45,283 nucleotides of DNA from contig DATGLK010000008.1 of the NCBI GenBank assembly GCA_035294265.1, forward strand, positions 1 through 45,283, in the 5' to 3' direction. Made by a program: the position numbers and the translations under genes. This document shows, in pieces, positions 8,863 to 16,678 of this stretch. How positions within the stretch are numbered: position 1 is the stretch's first letter; each line of letters begins with the position of its first letter. The notes under the pieces were generated by a model, which did not search any database, was not told the DNA's origin, and saw only the letters and a program-made list of their open reading frames with translations. The stretch is from Candidatus Binataceae bacterium. GTDB lineage: Bacteria; Desulfobacterota; Binatia; Binatales; Binataceae.

Positions 8863-9428
8863 TGCCGCCGCCCCAGTGCGCCCGCGCGCCAGGACTTGAC
8901 CCCCTCGGGGCTGACGGTTAGGCACTCCCGATAGCGGGTCAGTTCCAGGCCCGCCATCAGTTCGCGCAATTCGTAATGGCCGAGAAGAAAGCGGGGATTG
9001 CTGGGATGGCCGACCTGAGCTTGGTCGATCAGAAAAGTTTCGAACAGCAGTGCGCCCCCGGGTTTGAGCGCGCGCTTGAGCCGCGGTATCAATTGGCGGT
9101 CGAGGTAATTAATATTCACGATGAGGTCATAATAGTCGGCGGGCAGAGGATAATGCTCCAAGTCGGCGACCAGGCACTGCACCTTTTCCAAGCGCTCCTG
9201 CCGCGCGCTGCGTGCCAGGTGCTCGATAGCTGCGAGCGAAAAATCCACGGCGTGGACCCGGTAGCCGCATCGGCCCAGGAAAATGCTGTGCCGGCCCGCT
9301 CCGCAGGCCACGTCCAGGGCTAAGCCGCGGGGCAACAGGGGTAGCAGCTCCAGCACAAAGCTTTCGGGTCCGGCGCCCCGCCACTCGCGATGGCGCAGAT
9401 CCCAGTCGGCGCGCTCATTCAAGCTCAT
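8859..9428 (-). CDS. Class I SAM-dependent methyltransferase, TehB-like
   Basis: A 189-residue soluble methyltransferase. Motif I is ALDVACGAGRHSIFLG; motif post-I is VHAVDFSLAAIEHLA; motif II is DLIVNINYLDRQLIPRLK, followed by LKPGGALLFETFL. This order resembles TehB/UbiG-like small-molecule methyltransferases; the substrate is unknown. The ATG at 9428 overlaps the comF stop by ATGA, and its own stop overlaps purM by ATGA, so the three genes are translationally coupled. Confidence 0.85.
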   Translation of the reverse strand: MSLNERADWDLRHREWRGAGPESFVLELLPLLPRGLALDVACGAGRHSIFLGRCGYRVHAVDFSLAAIEHLARSARQERLEKVQCLVADLEHYPLPADYYDLIVNINYLDRQLIPRLKRALKPGGALLFETFLIDQAQVGHPSNPRFLLGHYELRELMAGLELTRYRECLTVSPEGVKSWRAGALGRRQ

Positions 9429-10192
9429 AGCGCGCGTGCAACAGTCAGCACATCGACCTCCGCCGCCCCGCCCCGGCGCAGCACGCGGGCGCATTCGTTA
9501 ACCGTGGCACCGGTGGTTAGCACGTCGTCCACCATCAGGATGCGTTTGCCGGCCACCGCGCCAGGATAGCGGAGGGCGAAGGCGTTGTGGATATTGCGCT
9601 GGCGACTGGCGAAATCTTGAGCGGTTTGCGGCGGAGTTGCTATCACTCGGGCCAGGACACTGGCTCCCAGCGTATAATCGCGATGGCGCGCCACCGCGGC
9701 TGCGAACAGCGCCGCTTGGTTGAAGCCGCGCCAGCGCAGGCGGGTCGGATGCAAGGGGACGGGCACGACCAAGTCGTAGCGCGGGGCCAACGGCCAGTCG
9801 CGCTGGAGCAGCTCGTGCAGCACCGCCCCCAGCGCTTGATTGGGGCCGTATTTGTGACGGCGCAAAATGGATGCCAGGATATTGCCCTCAGGCTCGGCGG
9901 AAGCATCGTAACAGGCCAGAGCGCGGGCCTGATTGAAGTAGGGCGGGTTACGTACGCAGCGAGCGCATCGCTGCCCCTGGCTGGCGCCAGCCAGGGGCAG
10001 ACCGCAGGTCAAGCACAGCGGTTCGCCCGGAGGGCGGACGGTTTGCGCGCACGTCAGGCAAATGCGAGCTTGGCTTCCCGAGGGCGCCAGCCGGTTGCAT
10101 CCGGCGCAGCGCAAAGGAAAGAGAAAATTAAGCCCCCACGCCGCCCAGGCTCTGGGCCGGGAAGGGGAGGCCGAAGCACCCGTCACCGCCAT
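9425..10192 (-). CDS. comF: ComF-family phosphoribosyltransferase-like protein
   Basis: 255 residues. The N-terminal half has paired CxxC zinc motifs (FPLRCAGCNRL, CLTCAQ, CLTCGLPL, CARCVRN). The C-terminal half is a PRTase domain with PVPLHPTRLRWRGFNQA, and the PRPP loop ILMVDDVLTTGATVNECA. In transformable bacteria ComF acts in DNA uptake; in many others its role is unclear. The ATG at 10192 is chosen because the upstream open frame would run into the divergent CoA-transferase gene. It heads the comF-methyltransferase-purM-purN unit. Confidence 0.88.
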   Translation of the reverse strand: MAVTGASASPSRPRAWAAWGLNFLFPLRCAGCNRLAPSGSQARICLTCAQTVRPPGEPLCLTCGLPLAGASQGQRCARCVRNPPYFNQARALACYDASAEPEGNILASILRRHKYGPNQALGAVLHELLQRDWPLAPRYDLVVPVPLHPTRLRWRGFNQAALFAAAVARHRDYTLGASVLARVIATPPQTAQDFASRQRNIHNAFALRYPGAVAGKRILMVDDVLTTGATVNECARVLRRGGAAEVDVLTVARAL

Positions 10193-10250
10193 GATGGCAT
10201 TGTTAGAAGCTGGCGCAGGCAATTTCAACTCGGGATGAAGGGACAAGGCG

Positions 10251-11468
10251 ATGGACAAACCATTGGAGGGAATCAGAGTGGTGGATTGGACGATCTGGCA
10301 GCTCGGTCCGACCGCCACCACGATGATGGCCGATCTGGGCGCAGAGGTGATCAAAGTCGAACAGACCGGCAGCGGCGATCCAGGCCGTGGGATGTCTTCG
10401 ATCGGGGGTCTCCAGGTCGATCCGGCCGGTCCCAATTTTTACTTTGAAGCCTGCAATCGCCATAAGAAAAGCTTGGCGGTTGACCTCAAGACCGCTGTCG
10501 GTCGTCAAATCGTCCATCGCCTGGTCGAGCGCAGCGACGTCTTCGTGCAGAATTTTCGCCAGGGCGTGGCCGAAAGGTTGGAGCTGGGATATGACAAGTT
10601 ATGCAAACTCAATCCGCGTTTGATTTACGCCAGCGCCTCGGGTTACGGCCCCGATGGCCCCGATAGCCAGGAACGGGCTTTGGATTACCTGGGGCAGGCG
10701 CGCTCGGGTTTTATGTACTTGGCCAGTGCGCCGCCGGCGGCGATGCCGTGCTATATCGTGGGCGGAATCGCCGATCAGATGGGAGCGATTATGCTGGCCT
10801 ACGGCACCATGGTGGCCTTGCTCGCGCGGGAGCGCACCGGCGTTGGTCAGCGCCTGGACACCTCGCATCTGGGCGCCATGGTTGCTCTGCAAGGGCTGAC
10901 CGTGTCGGCAGCCGGTATCCAGGGGCGAGCGATGGGCACGCCCACCCGCGAGGCGGCCGCCAATCCGCTGTGGAACCATTACAAATGCCAGGACGACAAA
11001 TGGATCGCTTTGGGGATGATACAGGGGGACCGTTACTGGGCTACCCTGTGCGAGCTGGTTGGACGTCCCGATTTGGTCAGCGATCCGCGCTTCGCCAACC
11101 ATACCGCGCGCACAGAACATCGCGCGGCGGCGATCGCCGTGCTGGATCAGATCTTTGCCAGCCGCCCGCTGGCCCAATGGCTCGAGCTATTTCGTGCGCA
11201 GGGCGAGCTTATCTACAGCGCGATCAATCGAATCGAGGATCTGATGGACGACCCCCAGGTCCTTGCTAATCAGTACGTGGTCGAGTACGAACATCCGATG
11301 CATGGTTTGATGAAACTGGTGGGACTGCCGGTGAAATTTGGTTCGACTGCGGGCGATGCCCGCGGTCGAGCACCGGAGTTGGGGGAACACACCGAGCAGA
11401 TTCTGACCGAAACCCTCGGCTACAGCTGGGACGAGGTCGAAGAACTGCGCCGAGCGGGAGCAATTTGA
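10251..11468 (+). CDS. CoA-transferase family III (CaiB/BaiF)
   Basis: 405 residues. Family III enzymes move CoA between a carboxylate and an acyl-CoA through an aspartyl-CoA intermediate. The N-terminus PLEGIRVVDWTIWQLGP followed by MMADLGAEVIKVEQ is classic; NRHKKSLAVDLK, YASASGYGPDGP and LDYLGQARSGFM follow. The nucleophile candidate is D175 in GGIADQMGAIMLAYG. The substrate cannot be read from sequence. An SnoaL-like gene follows on the same strand, and the grd operon ends convergently just beyond, so a shared pathway is possible. Confidence 0.9.
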   Translation: MDKPLEGIRVVDWTIWQLGPTATTMMADLGAEVIKVEQTGSGDPGRGMSSIGGLQVDPAGPNFYFEACNRHKKSLAVDLKTAVGRQIVHRLVERSDVFVQNFRQGVAERLELGYDKLCKLNPRLIYASASGYGPDGPDSQERALDYLGQARSGFMYLASAPPAAMPCYIVGGIADQMGAIMLAYGTMVALLARERTGVGQRLDTSHLGAMVALQGLTVSAAGIQGRAMGTPTREAAANPLWNHYKCQDDKWIALGMIQGDRYWATLCELVGRPDLVSDPRFANHTARTEHRAAAIAVLDQIFASRPLAQWLELFRAQGELIYSAINRIEDLMDDPQVLANQYVVEYEHPMHGLMKLVGLPVKFGSTAGDARGRAPELGEHTEQILTETLGYSWDEVEELRRAGAI

Positions 11469-11481
11469 TCGCGAAGGCGGG

Positions 11482-11919
11482 ATGACGATGGCCCAACCAC
11501 TTGATGACTGGGAACAGGTTCGTCAGCTATACATGCGCTACGCCAACAGTATCGACGAAGGCCAGATCGACGACTGGCTGGACTGCTTCACCGAGGATGC
11601 TTGCGTGGAGCATCCCGTTCTGGGGCGCCGACAGGGACGCGCCGGCCTACGCGAATTCGCCGAACAGTATCTCAAGTCTCTAGGCGGGATGAAGCCGCGC
11701 CATTTCATCACCAATGTCGCCGCCGAACTGGAAGGAGAAAACGGCACCGGCAGTTGCTATTTCCTCTACTACAAGACTTGGCACGGACGCACCGAGCTAG
11801 CGGCCGTGGGTGGTTACCGCGACGTCCTGCGCAAGGAAAATGGGCGCTGGCTGATGGCGCGACGGCGCGTCTTCGTCGATACCGGAATGACCGCCAAGAG
11901 CGAGCTGACCAAGAGCTGA
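11482..11919 (+). CDS. SnoaL/NTF2-like domain protein
   Basis: 145 residues forming a single NTF2-like alpha-beta barrel. Visible pattern: an N-terminal helix (DWEQVRQLYMRYANSID), DWLDCFTEDACVEHPVLGRRQGR (seen as DWLDCFTEDACVEHP plus the following loop), a central PRHFITNVAAELEG strand, and a C-terminal strand-rich GGYRDVLRKENGRWLMARRRV. These proteins act as small isomerases, hydrolases, dehydratases or ring-hydroxylation subunits; the activity here is unknown. Two ATG codons (11482 and 11488) follow GAAGGCGGG. It is 13 bases after the CoA-transferase stop, so probably one transcript. Confidence 0.78.
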   Translation: MTMAQPLDDWEQVRQLYMRYANSIDEGQIDDWLDCFTEDACVEHPVLGRRQGRAGLREFAEQYLKSLGGMKPRHFITNVAAELEGENGTGSCYFLYYKTWHGRTELAAVGGYRDVLRKENGRWLMARRRVFVDTGMTAKSELTKS

Positions 11920-12047
11920 AAGCGCGGTTGCCGCCAGGGCGCCATCGCTGCGCGAGCAGAGCAAGAACCAGTGCGAGCTGACGCTGTTTAAGTTGAAGCA
12001 CGCAAGTCCGGCAACACTTTCCAGCTTTACATTGCCGACACCCGGCT

Positions 12048-12503
12048 TCACTGGGCGCGGGCTTCCTCCAGTGCCGCCGTCAAGGCGCTGACCTCCAGCA
12101 CTTCGGCCATCAGCCCGACCTGCTCATCGTACACTTTGGGATCGAGCGCGGCGCGAACCTCATCTTCCAGGATGTGATAGACGGAGAGACCCAACTGGGT
12201 CTCGGCCAATGGTCCCGCGAAAGTCGGATCGCCCGTGACCACGGTGGCGGCCGCGATCGCGGCGGCCTCCGGGCTGGGCGTGCCCAGCAGCACGATCAAC
12301 TGGTCGCGGCCGTACTTGGCAGCGGCGTCGATAATCGCCTGTTGGGTGCGCGGGTCCATTGCGCCTGCCGAGGTTCAAACGAAGCATTCGGTGACGACCA
12401 GGACCACCTCGGCGCCGGCGGCCTGCACGCAGGCGGCAATCGCCGGGCTGGCCACGCCGTCGCGCTCGCCGATTACGATAACTTTGGTGCCGGCAAAATT
12501 CAT
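12048..12503 (-). CDS. grdA: Glycine-reductase-type selenoprotein A (UGA read as selenocysteine)
   Basis: Standard translation breaks this gene at TGA 12377-12375. Reading through gives a 151-residue protein that matches GrdA along its length: [30 protein letters not shown], then CFVUTSAGAMD with U43 and C40 forming the C-x-x-U redox motif, and [20 protein letters not shown] near the centre. In clostridia GrdA carries the substrate's carboxymethyl group as a selenoether from component B to component C and is re-reduced by thioredoxin. The ATG overlaps the grdC stop by one base (TAATG) with GGAGG upstream. It is the last gene of the operon. The match to the family around the TGA makes a nonsense mutation unlikely. 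Confidence 0.93.
12347..12377 (-). promoter_or_regulatory. Candidate bacterial SECIS element after the grdA UGA
   Basis: About ten bases after the TGA (12377-12375) the minus strand can form a short hairpin, GCGC (12364-12361) with GCGC (12351-12348), around a 9-base loop AATGGACCC. One more G-C pair is possible past a bulged A. The position and the G-containing loop fit bacterial SECIS elements read by SelB, but the stem is short and evidence is weaker than at grdB. Confidence 0.35.
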
Positions 12504-13942
12504 TATCCTTTTTCCTCCAGTCGTGGATTGCGTTCGAGCAGAAGCGACATTCCGTCCGACTGCTCGGTCATCAGGCCCAAAAACAGCGAGCCCTTGGCCA
12601 TCAACATTATCCGGCGCGCGCCTTGCGACGCCATCAGGGCTCGGCGCGCGTGACCCAGGTAGCAGAAAGCCGAGGCAATATGCCCCTGGGTGGGAGCAAA
12701 ACCGGGTAGGCCACGTGTGGCAATAAAGGACTCCAGGGCAGTGCGTGCCAATAACCCGCGCCGGATCGCCAGCGCGGCAATCATCCGGTAATTGCGCTCG
12801 GGCACGTTGCCGCTACCCTGGGGTTCGGTGATTTCAGGGTTGTGCAGCTCGGTGACGAACTGGTCAATGTCAGTGAGGCGCAACTCCAAACGGCTCAACG
12901 GAGCGACCAGCAGAGAGTCCAGGATCGCTTCGGTGGCCGCGCCCGAGGCAACCGGATGATGCCCCACGCAGTCCAGCCGCAGCAGCGGTGAGCGGCCATC
13001 GTCGGGCCCGATCAGCACCGCGACCGCGCCCAAAGTATCTTCCAGCACCGGCATCGCATGCTGCAAATGGCCCTGGAATTTCATTCCCAGCTTGGCCAAC
13101 GAGCCGCCTCCGACCACAGCGACGTGGCCGAAGACGCCGGCCGCGACCAGGCTGGCCGCGACTACGAGGGCGGGTAGCGGGGCGGCGCAGAAGTTCTTGA
13201 CGTCGGCGCCCGAGGCTTGCACGCAGCCCGCCATCTCGGCGATCGCCTTGCCCATATTGCCGCCGCCGCGCTGATAGCGATCGCCCACCGCTTCCTCGGC
13301 GCATCCCAGGACGTAATCGATACTGGCGGGAGCGAAGTCGTGATGTGCCAACAGATGGCTTAGAGCCAGCGCACCACTGGCCTTGCAGGCCAGATTCTCG
13401 GCCAGAATCGCTCCATTCAAATTCGAATCCTGTGGGTGACCGGGCGAGATGGTTGCCGCCAAACTGCCTGCGCGATAAATCGGGGTGGCGCCATTGGCCA
13501 GTGCTTCCTCCACGTTACCCGCGGCCAGCGCCAGGCGATCCAATTCCCAGGTGGCGGCCAGCGGATGGTCGCGCAGGGCCGCGGTCGCCGAGATTGCCAA
13601 GCTTGGCGCCAGGCGCACCAGCTGGAAGCGATCGGCCAGCGCCATCAGGCCGAAAAACTCCTGCTCGGGCATGATCTCGCCGTCGCGCGCATAGCGCGAG
13701 GCGCCTTGAATGAGCTGATCAAAATAGGGCCGCGGCCCCATTTCTCTCGGATGAATCGCGCCGATAAAGGCTTGATTAGGGGCATAGCCGACGACACGAG
13801 GAAAATCGCGCACGTGGTCGAGCAGGCTGGAATAAAGACTCCCATCGCGCGCAATCTCGCGGCTGGGCTTGGATCCCAACGCGATTAGGCTGGGAGTATG
13901 GGCCAGCACGGTGCTTGCGCCCAGTAGCGCGGGACGAATCAT
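12503..13942 (-). CDS. grdC: Glycine-reductase component C, beta-type subunit (FabH-like)
   Basis: 479 residues, similar to clostridial GrdC (about 510). It is a ketoacyl-synthase-III-like fold that, in clostridia, accepts the acyl group from GrdA's selenoether as an acetyl thioester. Motifs: [18 protein letters not shown] near the start, [56 protein letters not shown], then [20 protein letters not shown] with C252 as the likely acyl-accepting cysteine, and [20 protein letters not shown]. No grdD, the partner that makes acetyl phosphate in clostridia, follows; grdA begins at the grdC stop. The acyl thioester must therefore be passed on by another route or by a distant grdD. Confidence 0.9.
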   Translation of the reverse strand: MIRPALLGASTVLAHTPSLIALGSKPSREIARDGSLYSSLLDHVRDFPRVVGYAPNQAFIGAIHPREMGPRPYFDQLIQGASRYARDGEIMPEQEFFGLMALADRFQLVRLAPSLAISATAALRDHPLAATWELDRLALAAGNVEEALANGATPIYRAGSLAATISPGHPQDSNLNGAILAENLACKASGALALSHLLAHHDFAPASIDYVLGCAEEAVGDRYQRGGGNMGKAIAEMAGCVQASGADVKNFCAAPLPALVVAASLVAAGVFGHVAVVGGGSLAKLGMKFQGHLQHAMPVLEDTLGAVAVLIGPDDGRSPLLRLDCVGHHPVASGAATEAILDSLLVAPLSRLELRLTDIDQFVTELHNPEITEPQGSGNVPERNYRMIAALAIRRGLLARTALESFIATRGLPGFAPTQGHIASAFCYLGHARRALMASQGARRIMLMAKGSLFLGLMTEQSDGMSLLLERNPRLEEKG

Positions 13943-13960
13943 CGAATATGCACCGCCGTT

Positions 13961-15232
13961 TTAATATTCCTCGCTGGAGCGCCGGCCGCCGCCGAGCTGG
14001 TCGGCCGCTCCTGCCAGCGCCAAGATACGTAACTGCAGCGCTCCCGCGGCCGGCTTCAAGCTGCCGTCGGGTTGCGCAATCAGCGCCTGAGCGGCGGGCG
14101 CGGCGGCGACCACGCGCGCTATCGGCGGCAACTCCAGACGTTCCTCGTTGATACCGCAACTTACCAAAGCGTCAGCGTGAGGCGAGATGACCGTTAGCGA
14201 GCCTTCAATGCGGCCGTCGCCGCCATGGGCCCAGATCACGATTGTGCCCTTGACTCCCAATTCCTGGCAGGCTTCGTAGGTCTCCATCGCAACCGATTCG
14301 GGAATCCCGCCGCCGTATTTAGTAATGATGACACCGTCGGCGCGCAGCGCATGGCGCGCCAGACCCGAAGCGATGATCGCATTGCGCGTACGGGCTTCCT
14401 CCACTTCGGCAGCGACCATCACGATGACCCCGGTAAAGTTCAGTTCGCGGCGGTGACGACGATACAGTTCCAGCACGGTGCGATGGTTCTGTACCGTGTA
14501 GCTTTCGCTACCGAAGTTCCAGTACGGCGCCAGCACCGCGCCGTCGATTATCTCGTTGGGATGGAGCGCGGTGGGGATGAGCTGGCGGACATTGTCGCCG
14601 TAAAGAATCGGATCGCTGGTGGTCGGACGTTGCTGCGAGGCAATTGCAAAAATGTACGCGACTCGGGGTAAGGCCCGGCTGCGCGCAGAACTATCTTCCA
14701 GGGTGAAGAACTCCACCTCGTCGGCCCCGGCGCGCTCGGCCGCCCGGCCCAGATACACCGCCGCGCGCGCGCCCAACTCCTTGAGCGCGCGATAATAGCT
14801 GTCGCGACTCACCCCGGGAGCTGGCCGCGAACGAATGCAGATATTGGCGGTGCGCGAATAGGGGGTGAGGGCAGCCGCCTCCCCGCTCATCTCCACGGTC
14901 TTGCGGTAATTATCCGCCAAGCTGTTAAGTACCATGACGGCCGCGCCGCGTGCGACCGCGCTCACGCCGTCGCCGGCCCGTCGCAGCGGCTCCAGCAGGC
15001 CGGGGAAATTAGGCCCGGCCGGTTTGAAGCGGGGCTCGAAGACATCAAAGATGTCCGTGATACGACATTGCTCGCCGGGATTGACAATCTCTAGGTCGAT
15101 TGCCTGCAGGCGCCGGTCCTGGGCCAGCAGCGCGCACAGCTCCTGGTGCGCCACCCGCAGGCATCCACCGCTAATCGCGGTGGGCCCGAACTCGGCGCGT
15201 GCGACGTGAGTCAGACGCCACTCAAGCCGCAT
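13961..15232 (-). CDS. grdE: Glycine/sarcosine/betaine-reductase component B, GrdE-type proprotein
   Basis: 423 residues, close to clostridial GrdE (about 430). Family features: an N-terminal MRLEWRLTHVARAEFGP, ITDIFDVFEPRFKPAGPNFPG, ARGAAVMVLNSL, MSGEAAALTPYSRTANICI, PTALHPNEIIDGAV, then YRRHRRELNFTGVIV and a C-terminal HADALVSCGINEERLELPP. In C. sticklandii the proprotein is cleaved at Cys242 to make a pyruvoyl group that binds the amino substrate. Here the aligned segment reads WNFGSESYTVQNH, with S242 and no cysteine. The ATG at 15232 is inside the grdB 3' end (11-base overlap). An in-frame extension to 15502 is shadow sequence of grdB. The family call is firm; processing is uncertain. 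Confidence 0.9.
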   Translation of the reverse strand: MRLEWRLTHVARAEFGPTAISGGCLRVAHQELCALLAQDRRLQAIDLEIVNPGEQCRITDIFDVFEPRFKPAGPNFPGLLEPLRRAGDGVSAVARGAAVMVLNSLADNYRKTVEMSGEAAALTPYSRTANICIRSRPAPGVSRDSYYRALKELGARAAVYLGRAAERAGADEVEFFTLEDSSARSRALPRVAYIFAIASQQRPTTSDPILYGDNVRQLIPTALHPNEIIDGAVLAPYWNFGSESYTVQNHRTVLELYRRHRRELNFTGVIVMVAAEVEEARTRNAIIASGLARHALRADGVIITKYGGGIPESVAMETYEACQELGVKGTIVIWAHGGDGRIEGSLTVISPHADALVSCGINEERLELPPIARVVAAAPAAQALIAQPDGSLKPAAGALQLRILALAGAADQLGGGRRSSEEY

Positions 15233-16520
15233 CGGAATGCTCACCGGCGGCCAGCATCTCAAGCGCGCTCTCCAAGGTGCGCCGGCGCAGGGCGCGCTCG
15301 CCGCTTTCGTCCAGGGTTGGGTCGCCGGTGGGATGAAGCACGCTCTTGCCGGTGACGATTCGCGGCGAACCGACCATCTCTGCCACTTGGCGCATCGAGC
15401 AGATCTGCACCACCGGCACGCCCACCCGTTCGATCTCTTTGGCCAGCGCTGCGCCGCAGCGTGTGCTGGTACCTCAAGTGGAGGTGAGAATGGCGCCGTC
15501 AACCTTGGCTTCGGCCAGCCGTTGGCCGATCTGGCGACCGATCTCGCGGGCGTTGCTCAGAGCCATCCCCAAGCCGGCGGTTGCATAGACGGTTTCGTAC
15601 AGGTGGGCGAAGACGCCTTCCTGTTCCAGTTCGCGCGCGGCGTCCAACGGCACCAGCCGGTTGACGTCGGCGTTGACGAACTGCGTATCGTAGCCGCCGT
15701 GGTTGACTTCCACCGCTTCGGGCGTGAGGCGGCTCAGGCCTGCGATGGAAACCGCGGTAAACCGGTCGGTGTAACCGTTAGGCATCCGTTCGGGATTTCC
15801 GCGTGCCACCAGACCGCCGTCGGTGACCAGCGCGATGGTTGATTGCGACAAGGGCCGGCGCATCGCGGCGCGTGCGACGGGGCTGAAAGTGGGCCGGCTG
15901 ATTTCGCTTACAAAGGGCTGGCCGGCAAGCTTGCGCAGCAGCATATCCACGGCCCGCGTGGCGGCCTCTTGCGCGCGGATGGTTCCGCGCCGCATCCCGG
16001 CCGGGAAGCAGCCGACTTGAGCCGGATACGCGATATTCTCGCCGCGGGCCACGCGTTGCGCCAACTCGGCTATCGCATCGAGGGCCTGCGCGGTATGGCG
16101 AGCGGTGGCACCGGTGCGCACGATCAGGGTCTGAGAGCGGAACTGTTCGACCGCGGGATTTTCCTCGTACATACCGGTTAACGCAGGAATTCCGACCGCA
16201 CCCATTGCGGCGCAAAGCTGGCCGCAGCTAAAGCCGTAGCGACCGGAATTGAAGGCTGGGCCAGCGATCACCATGTGAGGCCGGTAGGGTAAGATAAGCG
16301 CGCTCAGCTCGCGCGCCGTGCTCTCGGGATGGTCGGCGAAGGTGTTGTCCCCGCAAATCGCGGTGGCCACGATTGTCAGCCGCTCACCCAGGCGAGCCTG
16401 CAATTGGCGGCCCGGACCGACCGGGCCAGCTTGGATTCGTGGCTTGGCACCGGCGGCCTCTTCGCCGCCGAGCTGGCCGAAGAACTGATTTAGATAGTGT
16501 ACGACTCGGATAGGTTCCAT
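15222..16520 (-). CDS. grdB: Glycine-reductase-type selenoprotein B (UGA read as selenocysteine)
   Basis: Standard calling ends at TGA 15476-15474. Reading through gives 432 residues with U349, matching the size and Sec position of clostridial GrdB (about 437 residues). Key segments: MEPIRVVHYLNQFFGQLGGE, IVATAICGDNTF, MVIAGPAFNSGRYGFSCGQ, GIPALTGMYEENPAVE, and TSTUGTSTRCGAA followed by the conserved tail EIERVGVPVVQIC. GrdB is the substrate-activating selenoprotein that attacks the carbon bearing the amine and hands the fragment to GrdA. The ATG at 16520 has GGAGG at 5 bases. It is the first gene of the operon; grdE overlaps its end. Confidence 0.94.
15443..15476 (-). promoter_or_regulatory. 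Candidate bacterial SECIS element after the grdB UGA
   Basis: Twelve bases after the TGA (15476-15474) the minus strand forms a perfect 6-bp stem CGCTGC/GCAGCG around a GGC triloop (15461-15447). An outer CCAG/CTGG helix (15469-15466 with 15446-15443) flanks a one-sided CACA bulge. This is the spacing and bulge-plus-apical-stem layout of E. coli-type SECIS elements bound by SelB, with a G at the start of the loop. Confidence 0.6.
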
Positions 16521-16547
16521 CGTCGCCTCCGGTGCCACCTGTCGATG

Positions 16548-16577
16548 ATAGTCTCTATATTTAGTCCATTTTGTCAG
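16548..16577 (-). promoter_or_regulatory. Possible promoter of the grd operon
   Basis: In the 158-base divergent gap between grdB and the FAH gene an AT-rich island offers CTGACA (16572-16577) and GACTAT (16548-16553) on the minus strand with an 18-base spacer, 28 bases before the grdB start. The -10 match is poor, so this is only a candidate. Confidence 0.25.
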
Positions 16578-16678
16578 CGGGCAGAACTGGCCGGCGGGCT
16601 GGCGCAATGGTTAAATCGCAAAAAAAGCGCATGGCGAGGTTTTCCGGCCCAAGCGGCAGCTCGCCCGAGGAGATGGTT

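Noticed and set aside
12359-12503. A separate short gene starting at MDPRTQQ (12359-12048)
   Set aside because: This is only the part of GrdA after the selenocysteine codon; the methionine is the M of the conserved SAGAMD motif.
13961-15502. A 513-residue GrdE starting at 15502
   Set aside because: The first 90 residues are an out-of-frame reading of the grdB 3' end; the family start is ATG 15232.
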